Part shown: piece by piece, positions 52,307-62,312 of the stretch | Numbering within the stretch: position 1 is the first letter of the stretch | Layout: every line of letters starts with the position of its first letter | Assembly: GCF_002967765.1 (NCBI RefSeq) | Contig: NZ_PUHY01000004.1 | Coordinates: forward strand, 124,001 to 188,000 | Reading direction: 5' to 3' | DNA: 64,000 bases | Source: Blastopirellula marina | GTDB lineage: Bacteria; Planctomycetota; Planctomycetia; Pirellulales; Pirellulaceae | Program-made: the position numbers and the translations under genes | The notes under the pieces: model-generated | Database searches by the model: none | Told to the model about the DNA's origin: nothing | The model's input: only the letters and a program-made list of their open reading frames with translations

Positions 52307-53185
52307 TTAACGCTCCGATTCAGCCTCAGGGGCCTCTTCTTCGTCGTTGTTTTCGTAGAATTCAGACTGTTTGGAGTGCTTGTGTGCGTTTGGCAAGATA
52401 TCGCCCGTCTCGGACAGGATCTTGTACGCTTCGTCTTCCTCAACACGGACTTCGGCGATCGTTTCGCTGCTCATCGTGTAGAGTCCGACGATGGAAGCCA
52501 TGCCAGCGACCGCCAAGACAACGAAAATGCAGTTGGCGGCGAGCTTGGCTCCATTCTGTGCTTTCGGGCTGACCCACAGCCCCCAGGTGATCCCGAAAGT
52601 GAAGATCCCGTTCGCCAAGTGGAAAGCTACGGCGAGCACGCCGATGGCGTAAAGGATGGGGAAGATGATCGAGCCCTGCATCGCTTCGGCACCACTGCTG
52701 GCAGCGTTGTACGGCGAGAATTCCGCCCCACCCAACGGCTCGGCAACGTACTTCACCCAAAACTCGGAATGAATCCATCCGTGCATCTGGAACACGTGCC
52801 AGGCGATAAACAGGAAAGCGATCAAACCGGTCGCTCGCTGCATCGTGTAGCGAAAGTTGCTGTTATAGGGGTAGGCTTGGGTATTGGGATGACCATCTTT
52901 GGTGATGATCAAACCATAAACGCCGTGGAAAATGATCGGCAGGAAGATGAACGTCCACTCGACCAAGGGCAAAATCGGACCCAGCGAGTGAATATGAAAG
53001 ACCAGTCGCTGAAACAGCTCAGGCGAGGCGAAAACGCTCGCGTTCACCAGCAAATGCACAGTGACATAGGCGCCCACCGGAACCAGTCCAAACAAGGAGT
53101 GCAGGCGTCGCAACAGGAACTCGTTGCGCTGAAAAAAATTGGGTGCCGAGCTCACCACAGACCCTTTCCGAAATCGAGACTCCAT
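52307..53185 (-). CDS. sdhC: Succinate dehydrogenase cytochrome b558 subunit
   Basis: 292 aa, ATG at 53185. Five membrane helices: LHSLFGLVPVGAYVTVHLLV, EWTFIFLPIIFHGVYGLII, MQRATGLIAFLFIAWHVFQ, IIFPILYAIGVLAVAFHLAN and NCIFVVLAVAGMASIVGLYT. Conserved His residues in the first four helices ligate two hemes in the Bacillus-type cytochrome b558. It anchors the SdhAB catalytic part and reduces quinone. The C-terminal tail (about 240-292), rich in Glu, Asp and Ser (NDEEEAPEAESER), is an addition beyond the usual length. First gene of the sdhCAB operon. Confidence 0.94.
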   Translation of the reverse strand: MESRFRKGSVVSSAPNFFQRNEFLLRRLHSLFGLVPVGAYVTVHLLVNASVFASPELFQRLVFHIHSLGPILPLVEWTFIFLPIIFHGVYGLIITKDGHPNTQAYPYNSNFRYTMQRATGLIAFLFIAWHVFQMHGWIHSEFWVKYVAEPLGGAEFSPYNAASSGAEAMQGSIIFPILYAIGVLAVAFHLANGIFTFGITWGLWVSPKAQNGAKLAANCIFVVLAVAGMASIVGLYTMSSETIAEVRVEEDEAYKILSETGDILPNAHKHSKQSEFYENNDEEEAPEAESER

Positions 53186-53614
53186 GTTGGCAGAATCTCG
53201 TTTGCAAGTGTTGTCTCTAGATAGCTTAAGGGCGACGAAATCGCCTCTCGGCCGCTACTCCGACCAACCATCGAAGGGGGCCGCTCGCATGTTGCAAGTT
53301 ATAACGAAATCACGACTTAGTTATAAGTACCCCTTGTGATTTCAACCGAAAAACGCGTTCAATATCAACAATGCTGATAAAGTGGGCGGTTTATTTTGAT
53401 AGGCCTGTCAAATTGGCAGTTAATAGGCCTCATTACGTTTCCCTCACACGACGGGAAATAGGGGTTTCAGAAGTTTTATTCTGTTTTTATCGGTTCCGAT
53501 TGATTGGTATTGCTGGCGGAAGCATTTATTGCAAAAAAAGGGAACTACATTTGCATGTAAGAGCATCGAACTTGTTGCCCTGCCAACACTTTATGCGTCC
53601 GTATCGGCCTTGCC
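53186..53614. other. Divergent intergenic region upstream of sdhC
   Basis: 430 bases between sdhC (minus) and the response regulator gene (plus). AT-rich in the middle (53290-53530). Two copies of AGTTATAA at 53297 and 53319, and AGGCCT repeated around 53400 and 53424, could be regulatory, but no recognisable activator site was found. No small gene is supported. Confidence 0.5.
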
Positions 53615-54016
53615 ATGCGAAATTCTACCCAACCAGTCATGTTGATCACCGACGACGATCGCTCGTTTCGCGAGACGATGGCCGAGGTGTTTAGCCGTCG
53701 TGGGTTCGCGCCGCTTTTGGCCGCCGACGGGGAAGAAGCAATTCACGTCGCTCAAGAGGCGACCGTCCATGTGGCGCTTTTCGATTTCCACATGCCTCAG
53801 CGGACTGGTCTCGAATCGATCTCAGCATGTCGAAGCTTGGGAATCGACATTCCGTACATCCTGCTGACTGGGGCACTCGATCCTGCGATCGCGAATCAGG
53901 CCGAGCATGTCGAAGTGTTCTCTTTGCTTGAGAAGCCTGTCAGCATTCAGATTGTGACGGGCGTCGTGAAAGATGCGATGGCGAGCCATTACCCATGGTT
54001 CGAATCGACTCGATAG
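53615..54016 (+). CDS. Single-domain response regulator
   Basis: 133 aa, receiver domain only. Acidic triad DDD13-15, phospho-acceptor D57 in ALFDFHMPQ, T85 in YILLTGA and K107 in LEKPVS are all present. No output domain follows, so it signals by protein interaction like CheY or Spo0F. No histidine kinase lies nearby in the window, and the partner is unknown. The N-terminal start ATG at 53615 is well placed. It converges with the minus-strand gene beginning 11 bases after its stop. Confidence 0.95.
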   Translation: MRNSTQPVMLITDDDRSFRETMAEVFSRRGFAPLLAADGEEAIHVAQEATVHVALFDFHMPQRTGLESISACRSLGIDIPYILLTGALDPAIANQAEHVEVFSLLEKPVSIQIVTGVVKDAMASHYPWFESTR

Positions 54017-54026
54017 GCATTTTCGT

Positions 54027-54506
54027 CTAAGGCTCGACTGCTCGAGTGGGATCAACTTCCCATTTACCATTGGTTAGGACGACCACGAAATCATCCAACG
54101 TTGGTCCGACAGCCTTCGGATCTGCGCCCACTGTCGATGCAGTGACTACCATTGTTTCGTCATCGATTCGCTTCGTACGTTCGATCACGAACAGCGCAAT
54201 CTGCTCAGCTTGTTTCGGGTTTTCAGGATAGTCGATTGCCAAATTCTTCCGATCCGAGAATCGAGTCATAAACTCAGCGCTGGCCAAATCCCCATAAGTC
54301 ATGACCATCCAACGCTTTTGTTTGGTCTGGGGGATTTTTTCGGCCTGTTCAAATTGGTATCGCAGCGTCGCTTCCGCCACGTCATACGCTTCCTCTTCCG
54401 ACATCGTCCACGTATCGTAAGGAACGTGCGTTTGTGGGACCATTTCCCAGTAGGTGATGGCAACACCCAAGCCAATTGAGAGTAATGTTCCGATGATCTT
54501 CCACAT
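54027..54506 (-). CDS. Small membrane-anchored protein, unknown
   Basis: 159 aa, with an N-terminal membrane segment (MWKIIGTLLSIGLGVAITYW). The rest is a soluble domain, probably periplasmic, with EEAYDVAEATLRYQFEQAE and MVMTYGDLASAEFMTRFSD, ending FVVVLTNGKWEVDPTRAVE. I recognise no family. The gene is transcribed from the ftsH side, but a terminator lies between them, so it has its own promoter. It shares its 3' end region with the response regulator gene, from which it is separated by ten bases. Confidence 0.7.
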   Translation of the reverse strand: MWKIIGTLLSIGLGVAITYWEMVPQTHVPYDTWTMSEEEAYDVAEATLRYQFEQAEKIPQTKQKRWMVMTYGDLASAEFMTRFSDRKNLAIDYPENPKQAEQIALFVIERTKRIDDETMVVTASTVGADPKAVGPTLDDFVVVLTNGKWEVDPTRAVEP

Positions 54507-54576
54507 GCGTGATTCCTCGCCAAAGCATCGATATTCGAGTCAACGCATCGTAACGCAGGGATGGGTTTCGATCTAG

Positions 54577-54638
54577 AAAAAAGCCCTCGCCAGACGAGCC
54601 AGGCATAGAAAGATGACTGGGTCGCCCAGCAAGGGCTT
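54577..54638 (-). terminator. Terminator downstream of ftsH
   Basis: On the minus strand AAGCCCTT (54638-54631) pairs with AGGGCTT (54587-54581), and a run of T follows to 54577. It should end the ftsH transcript before the small membrane-anchored protein gene. Confidence 0.7.
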
Positions 54639-54672
54639 AGGTAACTTTTTTGATCTTGAGTCGAGCCGTTGG

Positions 54673-56742
54673 TTACGTTCCTTGATCCATCGTTCCGGAG
54701 GAAGGTGGAATATCGTCGGCGTTGATTTCCATCGGTGTGCCCGAGCGTTTGGTTTCCGTGCCTGGCACGATCCGAGGGCCGTCAGAAGTTTCTTCGATCA
54801 CACGTTTCAATTCGTCGGCATCGACCACTTCCAATTCCATCAATCGTTCGGATAGGGTGACCAACGCGGCACGTCGATCTTCCATCATCCGCTTCGTTCG
54901 AAGGAGCAGTTCGTCGATGATGCGTTTGATTTCCAGGTCGATCTCGCGGTAGGTTTCTTCACTGTGCGAGCGAGCTCTTTCTTCCGACTGCTCAGGAATG
55001 AAGGCCGACCGTCCGCTGGCTCGGTAATTCACGCGGCCAAGGCGGCTCATTCCAAAATCGGTGACCATGCTTCGTGCAATCTCAGTTGCTCGTTCTAGGT
55101 CGTTTTGAGCTCCGGTCGAAATCTCTTCGTAGATCATTTCTTCCGCGAGCGTTCCCGCGAGCAAAACCTGGATGCGGCTTTCCAGCTCGCTTTGCGTCAT
55201 CAGGAAGCGATCTTCCGTGGGACGTTGCATTGTGTAACCCAGGGCAGCCATCCCGCGGGGAATAATCGATACCTTGTGTACCGGATCCGTATTCGGCAGG
55301 CAGTAGGCTACCAATGCGTGGCCACTTTCGTGATAGGCGACACGCAGCTTTTCATCCTGATGCATCACACGCTGTTTCTTTTCGAGCCCAGCAGTAACAC
55401 GCTCGACCCCTTCGTCAAACTCTTCCATGCCGACGGCAGGTTTGCCCTTTCTTGCTGCGAGCAACGCGGCTTCATTCACCAAGTTTGCCAGGTCGGCACC
55501 TGAGAAGCCGGTGGTGATTGCGGCAACGCCCTTCAGGTTGACGGTATCGTCCAGCTTAACGCTCCGTACGTGGACACGTAAAATGTCTTCGCGTCCACCA
55601 GCGTCTGGACGATCGACGAGTACTTGGCGATCGAATCGGCCTGGGCGAAGCAGGGCTGGATCGAGCATCTCTGGGCGGTTGGTCGCGGCAATCAAGATAA
55701 TGCCGTTATTGGCTTCGAAACCGTCCATTTCCACGAGTAACGCGTTAAGCGTTTGTTCCCGTTCATCATGTCCGCCAACGAGACCGGCACCTCGTGTTTT
55801 ACCGAGTGCATCCAATTCGTCGATGAAGATGATGCAGGGACTCTTGGCGGCGGCTTGCTGGAACAAGTCACGCACACGCGCCGCACCTACACCGACAAAC
55901 ATTTCCACAAAGTCGGAGCCGCTCATGCTGAAGAACGAGACGCCAGCCTCGCCAGCAATTGCCTTGGCGAGCAGCGTTTTACCCGTTCCTGGAGGTCCTA
56001 CGAGCAGGACACCTTTTGGAATGCGTCCGCCTAATTCCTGGTATTTCTCTGGAGAACGGAGGAAGTCGACGATCTCTTTTACTTCGTCGATCGCTTCTTC
56101 GATCCCAGCGACATCGTCGAAGGTGATATTCAGATCATCCTGCATGTGCAATTTGCCACGGCTGCGACCAAAAGCGATTGCACTGCCTGTGCCACCGATG
56201 CGACGAATCATGAAGTAACAGAACGCAATGCCTAGAGCAATGACCAACAGCATGCCACCGTAGATCTCGAAGAAGTTAGGCGGGCCGATGGCTTTGTAAT
56301 CGGTGAAACCTTTCTCATCGAGCATCGATTGGATCTTGCCAGCCGCGTTCTCGCTGCGAACGAGATACGTGACGATCTTTTGATCTTTCGTAGTCGCGGT
56401 GGTTGGGTCTTTAGAGTCGGCGTTATAGCGATCGACCTTGCCAGTGACCGAGGTTGGGCCGATTTCTACATCGTGGAGGTTGGAATACTCGATATTGGAG
56501 ACTTTGCCTTCGCTATCCTTGCGTCGGACGGTGGTGCCGCCGGTGAAGTCTCCTTTGACATCTTTCTCCATTGCGGAAATCAGATTTTCCAGCTCTGGCT
56601 GAGAGAGTTCATCCGAAGTGGGACGAATGAGATAGAGTACGGCCAGGAAAATGGCAATGCCGGCGAGAACGACGTACCACAAGTTGCCGCCGCTGCCGCT
56701 CTTGTCGTTTCGTCGTTTGGGCGTTTCGTCGTTGTTATCCAT
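54673..56742 (-). CDS. ftsH: ATP-dependent zinc metalloprotease FtsH
   Basis: 689 aa. Two membrane segments, about 20-40 and 158-180, flank a periplasmic domain with unusually charged sequence ([13 protein letters not shown]). AAA core: Walker A GPPGTGKT (249-256), Walker B IIFIDEL, sensor [20 protein letters not shown]; protease site HESGH (471-475). It degrades membrane and regulatory proteins as a hexamer on the inner membrane. A hydrophilic N terminus rich in Asp, Asn and Lys precedes the first helix. The C-terminal tail ends in a Ser/Gly-rich segment ([13 protein letters not shown]). A single-gene transcript closed by a terminator. Confidence 0.96.
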   Translation of the reverse strand: MDNNDETPKRRNDKSGSGGNLWYVVLAGIAIFLAVLYLIRPTSDELSQPELENLISAMEKDVKGDFTGGTTVRRKDSEGKVSNIEYSNLHDVEIGPTSVTGKVDRYNADSKDPTTATTKDQKIVTYLVRSENAAGKIQSMLDEKGFTDYKAIGPPNFFEIYGGMLLVIALGIAFCYFMIRRIGGTGSAIAFGRSRGKLHMQDDLNITFDDVAGIEEAIDEVKEIVDFLRSPEKYQELGGRIPKGVLLVGPPGTGKTLLAKAIAGEAGVSFFSMSGSDFVEMFVGVGAARVRDLFQQAAAKSPCIIFIDELDALGKTRGAGLVGGHDEREQTLNALLVEMDGFEANNGIILIAATNRPEMLDPALLRPGRFDRQVLVDRPDAGGREDILRVHVRSVKLDDTVNLKGVAAITTGFSGADLANLVNEAALLAARKGKPAVGMEEFDEGVERVTAGLEKKQRVMHQDEKLRVAYHESGHALVAYCLPNTDPVHKVSIIPRGMAALGYTMQRPTEDRFLMTQSELESRIQVLLAGTLAEEMIYEEISTGAQNDLERATEIARSMVTDFGMSRLGRVNYRASGRSAFIPEQSEERARSHSEETYREIDLEIKRIIDELLLRTKRMMEDRRAALVTLSERLMELEVVDADELKRVIEETSDGPRIVPGTETKRSGTPMEINADDIPPSSGTMDQGT

Positions 56743-57228
56743 GTTCTTCCGTTATGATTCTGGCAAATGAATTGGAGAGAAGTTTCTCGCCAGCGAGTAC
56801 TTCGCTGCCCAACGAAATCTCATCGTATACCGGCGATCGCGCTACGACTATCTTTGCGATCCCCCAATTCCAGGCAACCTGCTAGCGATAACGCCGGGGG
56901 ATGCCGTCTGAGCCGATTATGCGGTCATATTGCAAGAATTCTCGGCGTGAATCCCCAATTCGGCTAGTGTTCTACGGTGATCAACGCTGCCCAATCGTCA
57001 AACAGGACTCTCAGGGGGCGGAATCGCCGAACAGGAAACTTTTTGTTACGTGCTCTCGTCGGATAACACGGTTATATTGAACGAGCCCCCATCCACGAGC
57101 TGCGAATGCGTCCCCCCCGGTCTAATTCGCAATGACCGGGGTTCAACTTCAGGAGGATTGCCCCAACCCGGCGAAGGAACTGCCGACCTGTCTTGTTTCG
57201 TCACGAACTCCTGTCGTTAGGTTCCGCG
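56743..57228. other. Divergent intergenic region, ftsH and caspase-like gene
   Basis: About 490 bases between divergent genes. The hairpin CCCCGGTC/GACCGGGG at 57115-57141 is its clearest element; AGGAGG at 57151 is not followed by a usable start codon and open frame. Promoters of both genes must lie here but I could not define them. Confidence 0.5.
57115..57141. repeat. Perfect hairpin upstream of caspase-like gene
   Basis: CCCCGGTC (57115-57122) pairs with GACCGGGG (57134-57141) around an 11-base loop. About 90 bases before the start; no T run. It could be a leader structure or the end of an unseen transcript. Confidence 0.55.
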
Positions 57229-58914
57229 ATGCGTCGTATCATTTTCCTCTTCTGTGTTACCGTGATTCTAACAGTAACAGTCCCCCATCAGCTTTGGGCT
57301 GCTGATCACTTTCTGACCATTGGTGGGGGGCCAACTCCAGAAAGCAATCAGGTATCACTTGAAAACAACGTTCTCTACTTTTTGCGAACACTTTCGCAGC
57401 TCGGTCGTGATGGGGAAGAGCATCTGATCTTGTTCGCCGATGGGACCGCTCCTGAGGCAGATCTTCAGTTCCAAAATCCAGATCGGGGGCCTGAGGAACT
57501 GCATCGACTGCTGGCCGAGATCGTTGGACCGTCCAGTGGTATTCGCTTTGACTATCGCACCAGCGAAGTTCCCGGCGTTGTGGGGGCGGCCGATCCAGGC
57601 ACGATCGATCAAACACTCAAAGACCTCTCACAACGTCTCAAGTCGGACGACCGATTGGTTCTCTACTTCACCGGCCACGGGGGACGTGAACGACCTTCAC
57701 GATCCCCACGCGGACGCCGCCCTACGGCTGCGATTGCCGACGACGATGAAAAGTCGGAAGGTGAGACGCTAGAGGCGAAAGAGGACGACGGCTCAGACAA
57801 GGATATGGAGGAGGACGAGGCCTCCGATGAAAAACTAGAGAAGAAGGACGATAAGTCTGACAGTGAATCGAAATCGAACGATCGTCGCTCGAATCGCCCT
57901 AGCTTCACTGGCAACCACATTCACTTGTGGGATCACAAGACAATGACGGTCAAGTCGTGGACCGAGAAGCTCGACGAGTTACCTCGAGACATGCCGGTTG
58001 TCGCAGTGATGGTGCAATGCTACAGCGGTGGCTTTGGCAATTTGATTTTTCGTGGCGGGGATCCGAAGAACGGCATGTCTGATCATCCACGCTGTGGGTT
58101 CTTCTCCACGGTCCCAGATCGCGTGGCTGCCGGTTGCACACCGAACATCAATCAAGCGGAATACCGCGAGTATTCTTCCTACTTCTGGGAAGCATTAAGC
58201 GGCACAACACGCACTGGCGAGGTGACTTTGGCTCCAGACTTCGACAACGACGGCCGTACCTCGTTGTTAGAGGCCCACGCCTACACGGCCTTGAATGCGG
58301 ACACGATCGATATTCCGACACGAACGTCCGACTTCTTCCTGCGTGAGTATTCGACCACAGATGGCAAGAAGGACTTGGTGACGATTCATTCGCCGATTGA
58401 TGTGTTGTTAGCAACAGCCGATCCATGTGAGCGTGCAGTGATCGAAGGTCTGAGTCAGCGTTACGATTTAACTGGCAGCGATCGCGGCAAGGACATTGAA
58501 GAAGCTATTAAAGCAAAACAGAAAGAGAAACGGGAAGTTGATGGCGAAGTTCGCAAACATCAGCAAACAATGGGACGAAAACGAAACGAAATCAAGTCGA
58601 CCCTTAAGGAGCGTTGGCCGGAAATTACTAATCCTTGGCACCCGCGTGTAACATTTTTACTGACCCAGGAACCAGACCAATTACGATCGTTGATTTTAGA
58701 GCATGACGCCTACGACGAGTTGGCCAAGGCTCGCGAAGAGCTTGATTCGGTTGAAACCAAGCAAGAAGAATATCAGTTGGATATCGTCAAGTTGGAGCGT
58801 CTCAAGTTTTGGCTCGAACGCCGGGCTTTGTTGCTCAACCTGCCGACGGTCGCGGATGAATCGACTCAACAGCAACTGGAACAGCTCGTTCAGCTCGAGT
58901 CGCAACCGTTGTAG
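57229..58914 (+). CDS. Secreted caspase-like (clan CD) cysteine protease homologue
   Basis: 561 aa from the ATG at 57229, with TTAGG a few bases before; an upstream TTG adds a non-family stretch. Signal peptide MRRIIFLFCVTVILTVTVPH. The domain then has RLVLYFTGHGG with His150 and PVVAVMVQCYSGGF with Cys264, the His-Gly and Cys dyad of clan CD peptidases (caspase, legumain/C13-like). Between them lies a 75-residue low-complexity insert (153-227) full of Glu, Asp, Lys and Ser. The C-terminal third (about 430-560) is strongly helical and charged, probably coiled coil. Substrate and activation are unknown. It is on its own, with no obvious partner. Confidence 0.82.
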   Translation: MRRIIFLFCVTVILTVTVPHQLWAADHFLTIGGGPTPESNQVSLENNVLYFLRTLSQLGRDGEEHLILFADGTAPEADLQFQNPDRGPEELHRLLAEIVGPSSGIRFDYRTSEVPGVVGAADPGTIDQTLKDLSQRLKSDDRLVLYFTGHGGRERPSRSPRGRRPTAAIADDDEKSEGETLEAKEDDGSDKDMEEDEASDEKLEKKDDKSDSESKSNDRRSNRPSFTGNHIHLWDHKTMTVKSWTEKLDELPRDMPVVAVMVQCYSGGFGNLIFRGGDPKNGMSDHPRCGFFSTVPDRVAAGCTPNINQAEYREYSSYFWEALSGTTRTGEVTLAPDFDNDGRTSLLEAHAYTALNADTIDIPTRTSDFFLREYSTTDGKKDLVTIHSPIDVLLATADPCERAVIEGLSQRYDLTGSDRGKDIEEAIKAKQKEKREVDGEVRKHQQTMGRKRNEIKSTLKERWPEITNPWHPRVTFLLTQEPDQLRSLILEHDAYDELAKAREELDSVETKQEEYQLDIVKLERLKFWLERRALLLNLPTVADESTQQQLEQLVQLESQPL

Positions 58915-58939
58915 TAGCTGAGCTTGGTCGGCGCATCGG

Positions 58940-60157
58940 CTACCCTTCGTTATCGTTCCGCCGATTCTTGCGGCGGAACTGGCTCGGGACGTCCCCCATC
59001 GTACGTTTGAAGCTGCGAATGAACGACTCGGTGTGATTGAAACCACACCTAAACGCGATCTCGGGAATCGCCAGGTCGGTATCTCTTAGGAGAACCGCGG
59101 CTCGTTCTAAGCGGACACGGCGAAGGATCACTGCTGGGGAGCGTCCAACGGAGCGCTCGAATCGGTTTTCGAGTACCCGTCGAGATACATTCAGTGCCCG
59201 TTCCACATCATGAATCTGGATCGGCTGATCCGCGTGGTCGCGAATGTATTTGATCGCCTCGGCCACGATCTCATCTTGAAAGCCACTGGCGTCAGAAGAT
59301 CGCCGGGCGAATACGCCGCGTGGCGGAATTGCGATCGGCTCTTCGGGGGCCGGCTTCCCTTGAATCATTTGATCGAGCAGTTCGGCTGCCCGGTATCCGA
59401 CCGTTCGTCCCGCCTGATCCAAGCTGGAAAGTTCAACCGGTGCCAAGGCAGACATCAGCGAGTCGTCCTCGATACAAAGTATGGCAACGTCATCGGGGAC
59501 TTCTATCGTGGCGTTGGCGCACTGGGTCATGACCGTTCTCCCGACGATCGCACTCCAGGTAATCACGCCGACCGGTTTGGGAAGATCCATGAGCCAACGT
59601 CTTAGGCCCTGTTCGTTCGAGCGGATGCCATGCTCGCGGAGCGTATCATCGCGAGGACGATATTCGAACACGTGCAGGTTTGCTTCATCTTGGGTCAGCG
59701 TCTCGCGAATCGTCTCTTCCATGATGTTGCCATAACGCATGTGCGGAGCAGGGCCGATGTACGCCACGTTGCGATAACCGCGATCGAGGAAATGGCTTGC
59801 CGACATCCTCGCGCACGCCCGCTGATCGGAAACGACGCAAGGAAACTTTTGCGAGTGCTCTCGCATCCACGAGACATTAACGCATGGAATCTTTCGCCGA
59901 GAAATGCTTCGGACCAAGCTGGAACTGGTCAAACGCCCGATGACGCCGTGGCCGCGCCAATCTGGCGGTAACTGTAGAACATCCCAGAATCCGTGCGGCT
60001 CGATGAAACAGTCCCAGCCCCCCTGCTCTGCTGCGTAGTCTGCCACCCCACGCAAAACTTCGCGGCTCCATTCTGTCGCCGTCTGGACGATCAATGCGAT
60101 TGAACGCCTGGCGGGCACTCCCAAGAGTGACGTGCTAATCGGATCCGGCTTTCCCAT
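58940..60157 (-). CDS. XylR-type transcriptional regulator (AraC family)
   Basis: 405 aa. The N-terminal half is a LacI/periplasmic-binding-like sensor: RSIALIVQTATEWSREVLRG, FPCVVSDQRACARMSASHFL and DDVAILCIEDDSLMSALAPV. The C terminus is an AraC-type double helix-turn-helix: PIQIHDVERALNVSRRVLE and LAIPEIAFRCGFNHTESFIR. This is the XylR (xylose operon regulator) layout, of which planctomycetes carry many copies with different ligands. No sugar genes adjoin it, so its target lies elsewhere. It converges with the caspase-like gene, whose stop is 25 bases away. Confidence 0.92.
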   Translation of the reverse strand: MGKPDPISTSLLGVPARRSIALIVQTATEWSREVLRGVADYAAEQGGWDCFIEPHGFWDVLQLPPDWRGHGVIGRLTSSSLVRSISRRKIPCVNVSWMREHSQKFPCVVSDQRACARMSASHFLDRGYRNVAYIGPAPHMRYGNIMEETIRETLTQDEANLHVFEYRPRDDTLREHGIRSNEQGLRRWLMDLPKPVGVITWSAIVGRTVMTQCANATIEVPDDVAILCIEDDSLMSALAPVELSSLDQAGRTVGYRAAELLDQMIQGKPAPEEPIAIPPRGVFARRSSDASGFQDEIVAEAIKYIRDHADQPIQIHDVERALNVSRRVLENRFERSVGRSPAVILRRVRLERAAVLLRDTDLAIPEIAFRCGFNHTESFIRSFKRTMGDVPSQFRRKNRRNDNEG

Positions 60158-60270
60158 CGACGAGCGTGGCTTCTTTCAGGAGGTGCGTGATGACCGTGCA
60201 TTGGGTCAATATACACGCTCTTTTTACCAAGTCGATGGTGACGGATTGTGAAGAATTCGTGACGGTGCGA

Positions 60271-62010
60271 TTATCGCAGCGGCGCGCCTTCGGGCGAACG
60301 AGTGATCACGTTGTATTGGGGATCAAAGTACCAATACATTCCGCCTGGGCTTGTCATGTCAAGCAGCCACTTACGGTCTCGCGGCGAACGAGTATTCTGC
60401 ATCAATGCGTAAATGTCGCTAATGACTGACTTGTTATCGCCGTAATATGCATGTCCCAGAAGGCTCGTATCAATCTTGGTTACGTCGATTGTGTCGATCC
60501 CATTGAGGATTAAGATGTTCGATCCAACATCGCCAGCGCGAGGATATCCGTTGACCGCCCGCGAGGCTTTCAGGGCCAAGTCGTTTTGAGAAGCATAGAG
60601 GGTTACGTGCTGTGACATGCCAGTCAGCTTGGGGGCGATCTCATCCGTGAAAACTCGCGCATCAACGTCGGGTGCTGCCAAAATAACTTCGTTAAAGACC
60701 TTCTGGGTTCGATCGACGTCGGCAGCAAGCGATTCGATCGCCGCTCCGAATGCTCGATTGCCCATGCTGTGTGCGATCAGGTGAATCGATTGCGCACCAC
60801 TTTGCTGATGAACCTTCAGCAAGAAATCTTTGAGATGTGAAGCAGTCCAAAACGAGTTCGAGCGATCAGTCACGTAGCCCAGCAGTTCCCCTTGCGATGG
60901 CCAACTGAAGAAGACCGGTGCGCCTTGAAACTCCAGGTCGTGGGCGATTTGCGCCGTGCGTCGGGCGGCATCTTCAAAGGTTACATTGTAACCATGGATG
61001 AAAATCAATAGATCGCCATGGGGCGACTCGGCAACGCGCTGCCGCAGCATTTCAAAGAACGCCTGTTCTTCTTGCGTTTTGACTTCCATCAACATCACAT
61101 GGTTTTCTGGTTTCTCTTCAAACTCCCAATGGATTACGGAGGGGGACTCAAGCGAACCGGTTTGATGTGACTTCGGAATGCTGACGCGGCAAAGGCCAAG
61201 TTGCATGTCACCCTGCTGTTTGCCGTAAACAACCGATTCGTTGCTTAGGAAGCGATCGTATTTCTGGTACTGAACCCACCCTTCCTGGCCCACGACGACG
61301 GCACCTGTGATCGAAGCCAAGATTGTCAGGCCGCCAATCAAGTATTGCTTGAAGCGTGACAATAAAAGGGCAACCGCCAAGCCCAGCAACACACAAGTAA
61401 CCGCTGGTAAGAGAGCGTGATACTTATGCGGCAATACGCCGTTAGGCCACACCATCGGGGCGCGGTCGGTACCGTAAAAAACTTCGACGACATCGAATGG
61501 GTCAGCTGAAGCGGAAACGGCCTTGGGATCCCTCACAACTGGATCAGCTTCCATCGATTCGACTTGGGCCATGTCGGCTGGGGCCTGCATTGCTTCTGGC
61601 TGGGCAATCTGCGGCGCGACTTGCGGCTGTTGAAACTGGCTCGATCGGGGTGCGGCAATTCGTTGACGTGGGGTGGAACGTTCTACGCTTTGCGGCGCCA
61701 AGGCAGGCGGTTGGTAGGGGGAAGTGGCCGACTCAGGTTGAGGAACTTGCCCCTGAGGGACTGGTTGCGTCAAAGGAGACGTTGCTGGTTGTTGAAGAGG
61801 TGCCGTCTGCTGACGAAGATCGGGATTTGGGGTAATCGGTGGTGGATCGGATGATTGAGCGACGGTGTCAGGCGTTTCTGCTTCTGGTGCGGACTTCTCT
61901 CCAGAGCTACAGCCGATGAGAGTCCCCAGAAGTGTGGCGCTGAGGATCAGCGCCCATGCCAGATTGATGGTCGAGTTGTGAGCCCAAGTTGGTTGCATGC
62001 GTCGCTGCAT
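60271..62010 (-). CDS. DUF900-type alpha/beta hydrolase, lipoprotein-like with membrane segments
   Basis: 579 aa. The N terminus ends a hydrophobic segment with LLGTLIGCSSG, matching a lipobox at the Cys. A long Pro/Gln-rich, disordered region (about 40-165) follows, then two membrane segments (YHALLPAVTCVLLGLAVALL and YLIGGLTILASITGAVVVG). The hydrolase starts about 285: LLIFIHGYNVTFEDAARR, the nucleophile elbow HLIAHSMGNRAF, ILAAPDVDARVF and a late His in DTSLLGHAYYG. DUF900/lipase-like hydrolases are of unknown substrate. Two membrane segments after a lipoprotein signal is unusual and makes the topology uncertain. Confidence 0.85.
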   Translation of the reverse strand: MQRRMQPTWAHNSTINLAWALILSATLLGTLIGCSSGEKSAPEAETPDTVAQSSDPPPITPNPDLRQQTAPLQQPATSPLTQPVPQGQVPQPESATSPYQPPALAPQSVERSTPRQRIAAPRSSQFQQPQVAPQIAQPEAMQAPADMAQVESMEADPVVRDPKAVSASADPFDVVEVFYGTDRAPMVWPNGVLPHKYHALLPAVTCVLLGLAVALLLSRFKQYLIGGLTILASITGAVVVGQEGWVQYQKYDRFLSNESVVYGKQQGDMQLGLCRVSIPKSHQTGSLESPSVIHWEFEEKPENHVMLMEVKTQEEQAFFEMLRQRVAESPHGDLLIFIHGYNVTFEDAARRTAQIAHDLEFQGAPVFFSWPSQGELLGYVTDRSNSFWTASHLKDFLLKVHQQSGAQSIHLIAHSMGNRAFGAAIESLAADVDRTQKVFNEVILAAPDVDARVFTDEIAPKLTGMSQHVTLYASQNDLALKASRAVNGYPRAGDVGSNILILNGIDTIDVTKIDTSLLGHAYYGDNKSVISDIYALMQNTRSPRDRKWLLDMTSPGGMYWYFDPQYNVITRSPEGAPLR

Positions 62011-62312
62011 TACCCCAAACCTCTTGTCCTATCCAAATCAACAGGCCGCTTTGCGGCAAAAGTGGGGGTGGATCGTACTGAGGAAGCAGCATCTGAGAAA
62101 GATCGATTTTCGCCACCTAACCATATCGTTCGTGGTAGTTTCGAGCTGGCTAAATTCTTGCCTGATTGAGACTTATGACCTAGAACACATGTGTCATGCT
62201 TGGCCGCTTAAGATTCTGACTTTGGGCAAAACCAATTCCTGGTCATCTTCGTCTAGATCTTAGGACTAGTGCTAATCACCCCAACTCCTCACTTCTTTTG
62301 CCCCGGGAACGT
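62011..62312. other. Divergent intergenic region near the right edge
   Basis: About 300 bases between the DUF900 hydrolase gene (minus) and the TPR gene (plus). No hairpin, palindrome or small gene stands out. Promoters for both genes are presumably here. Confidence 0.45.

Noticed and set aside
52115-53224. 369-codon plus-strand frame opposite sdhC
   Set aside because: Shadow of sdhC and the start of sdhA; composition does not fit a real protein.
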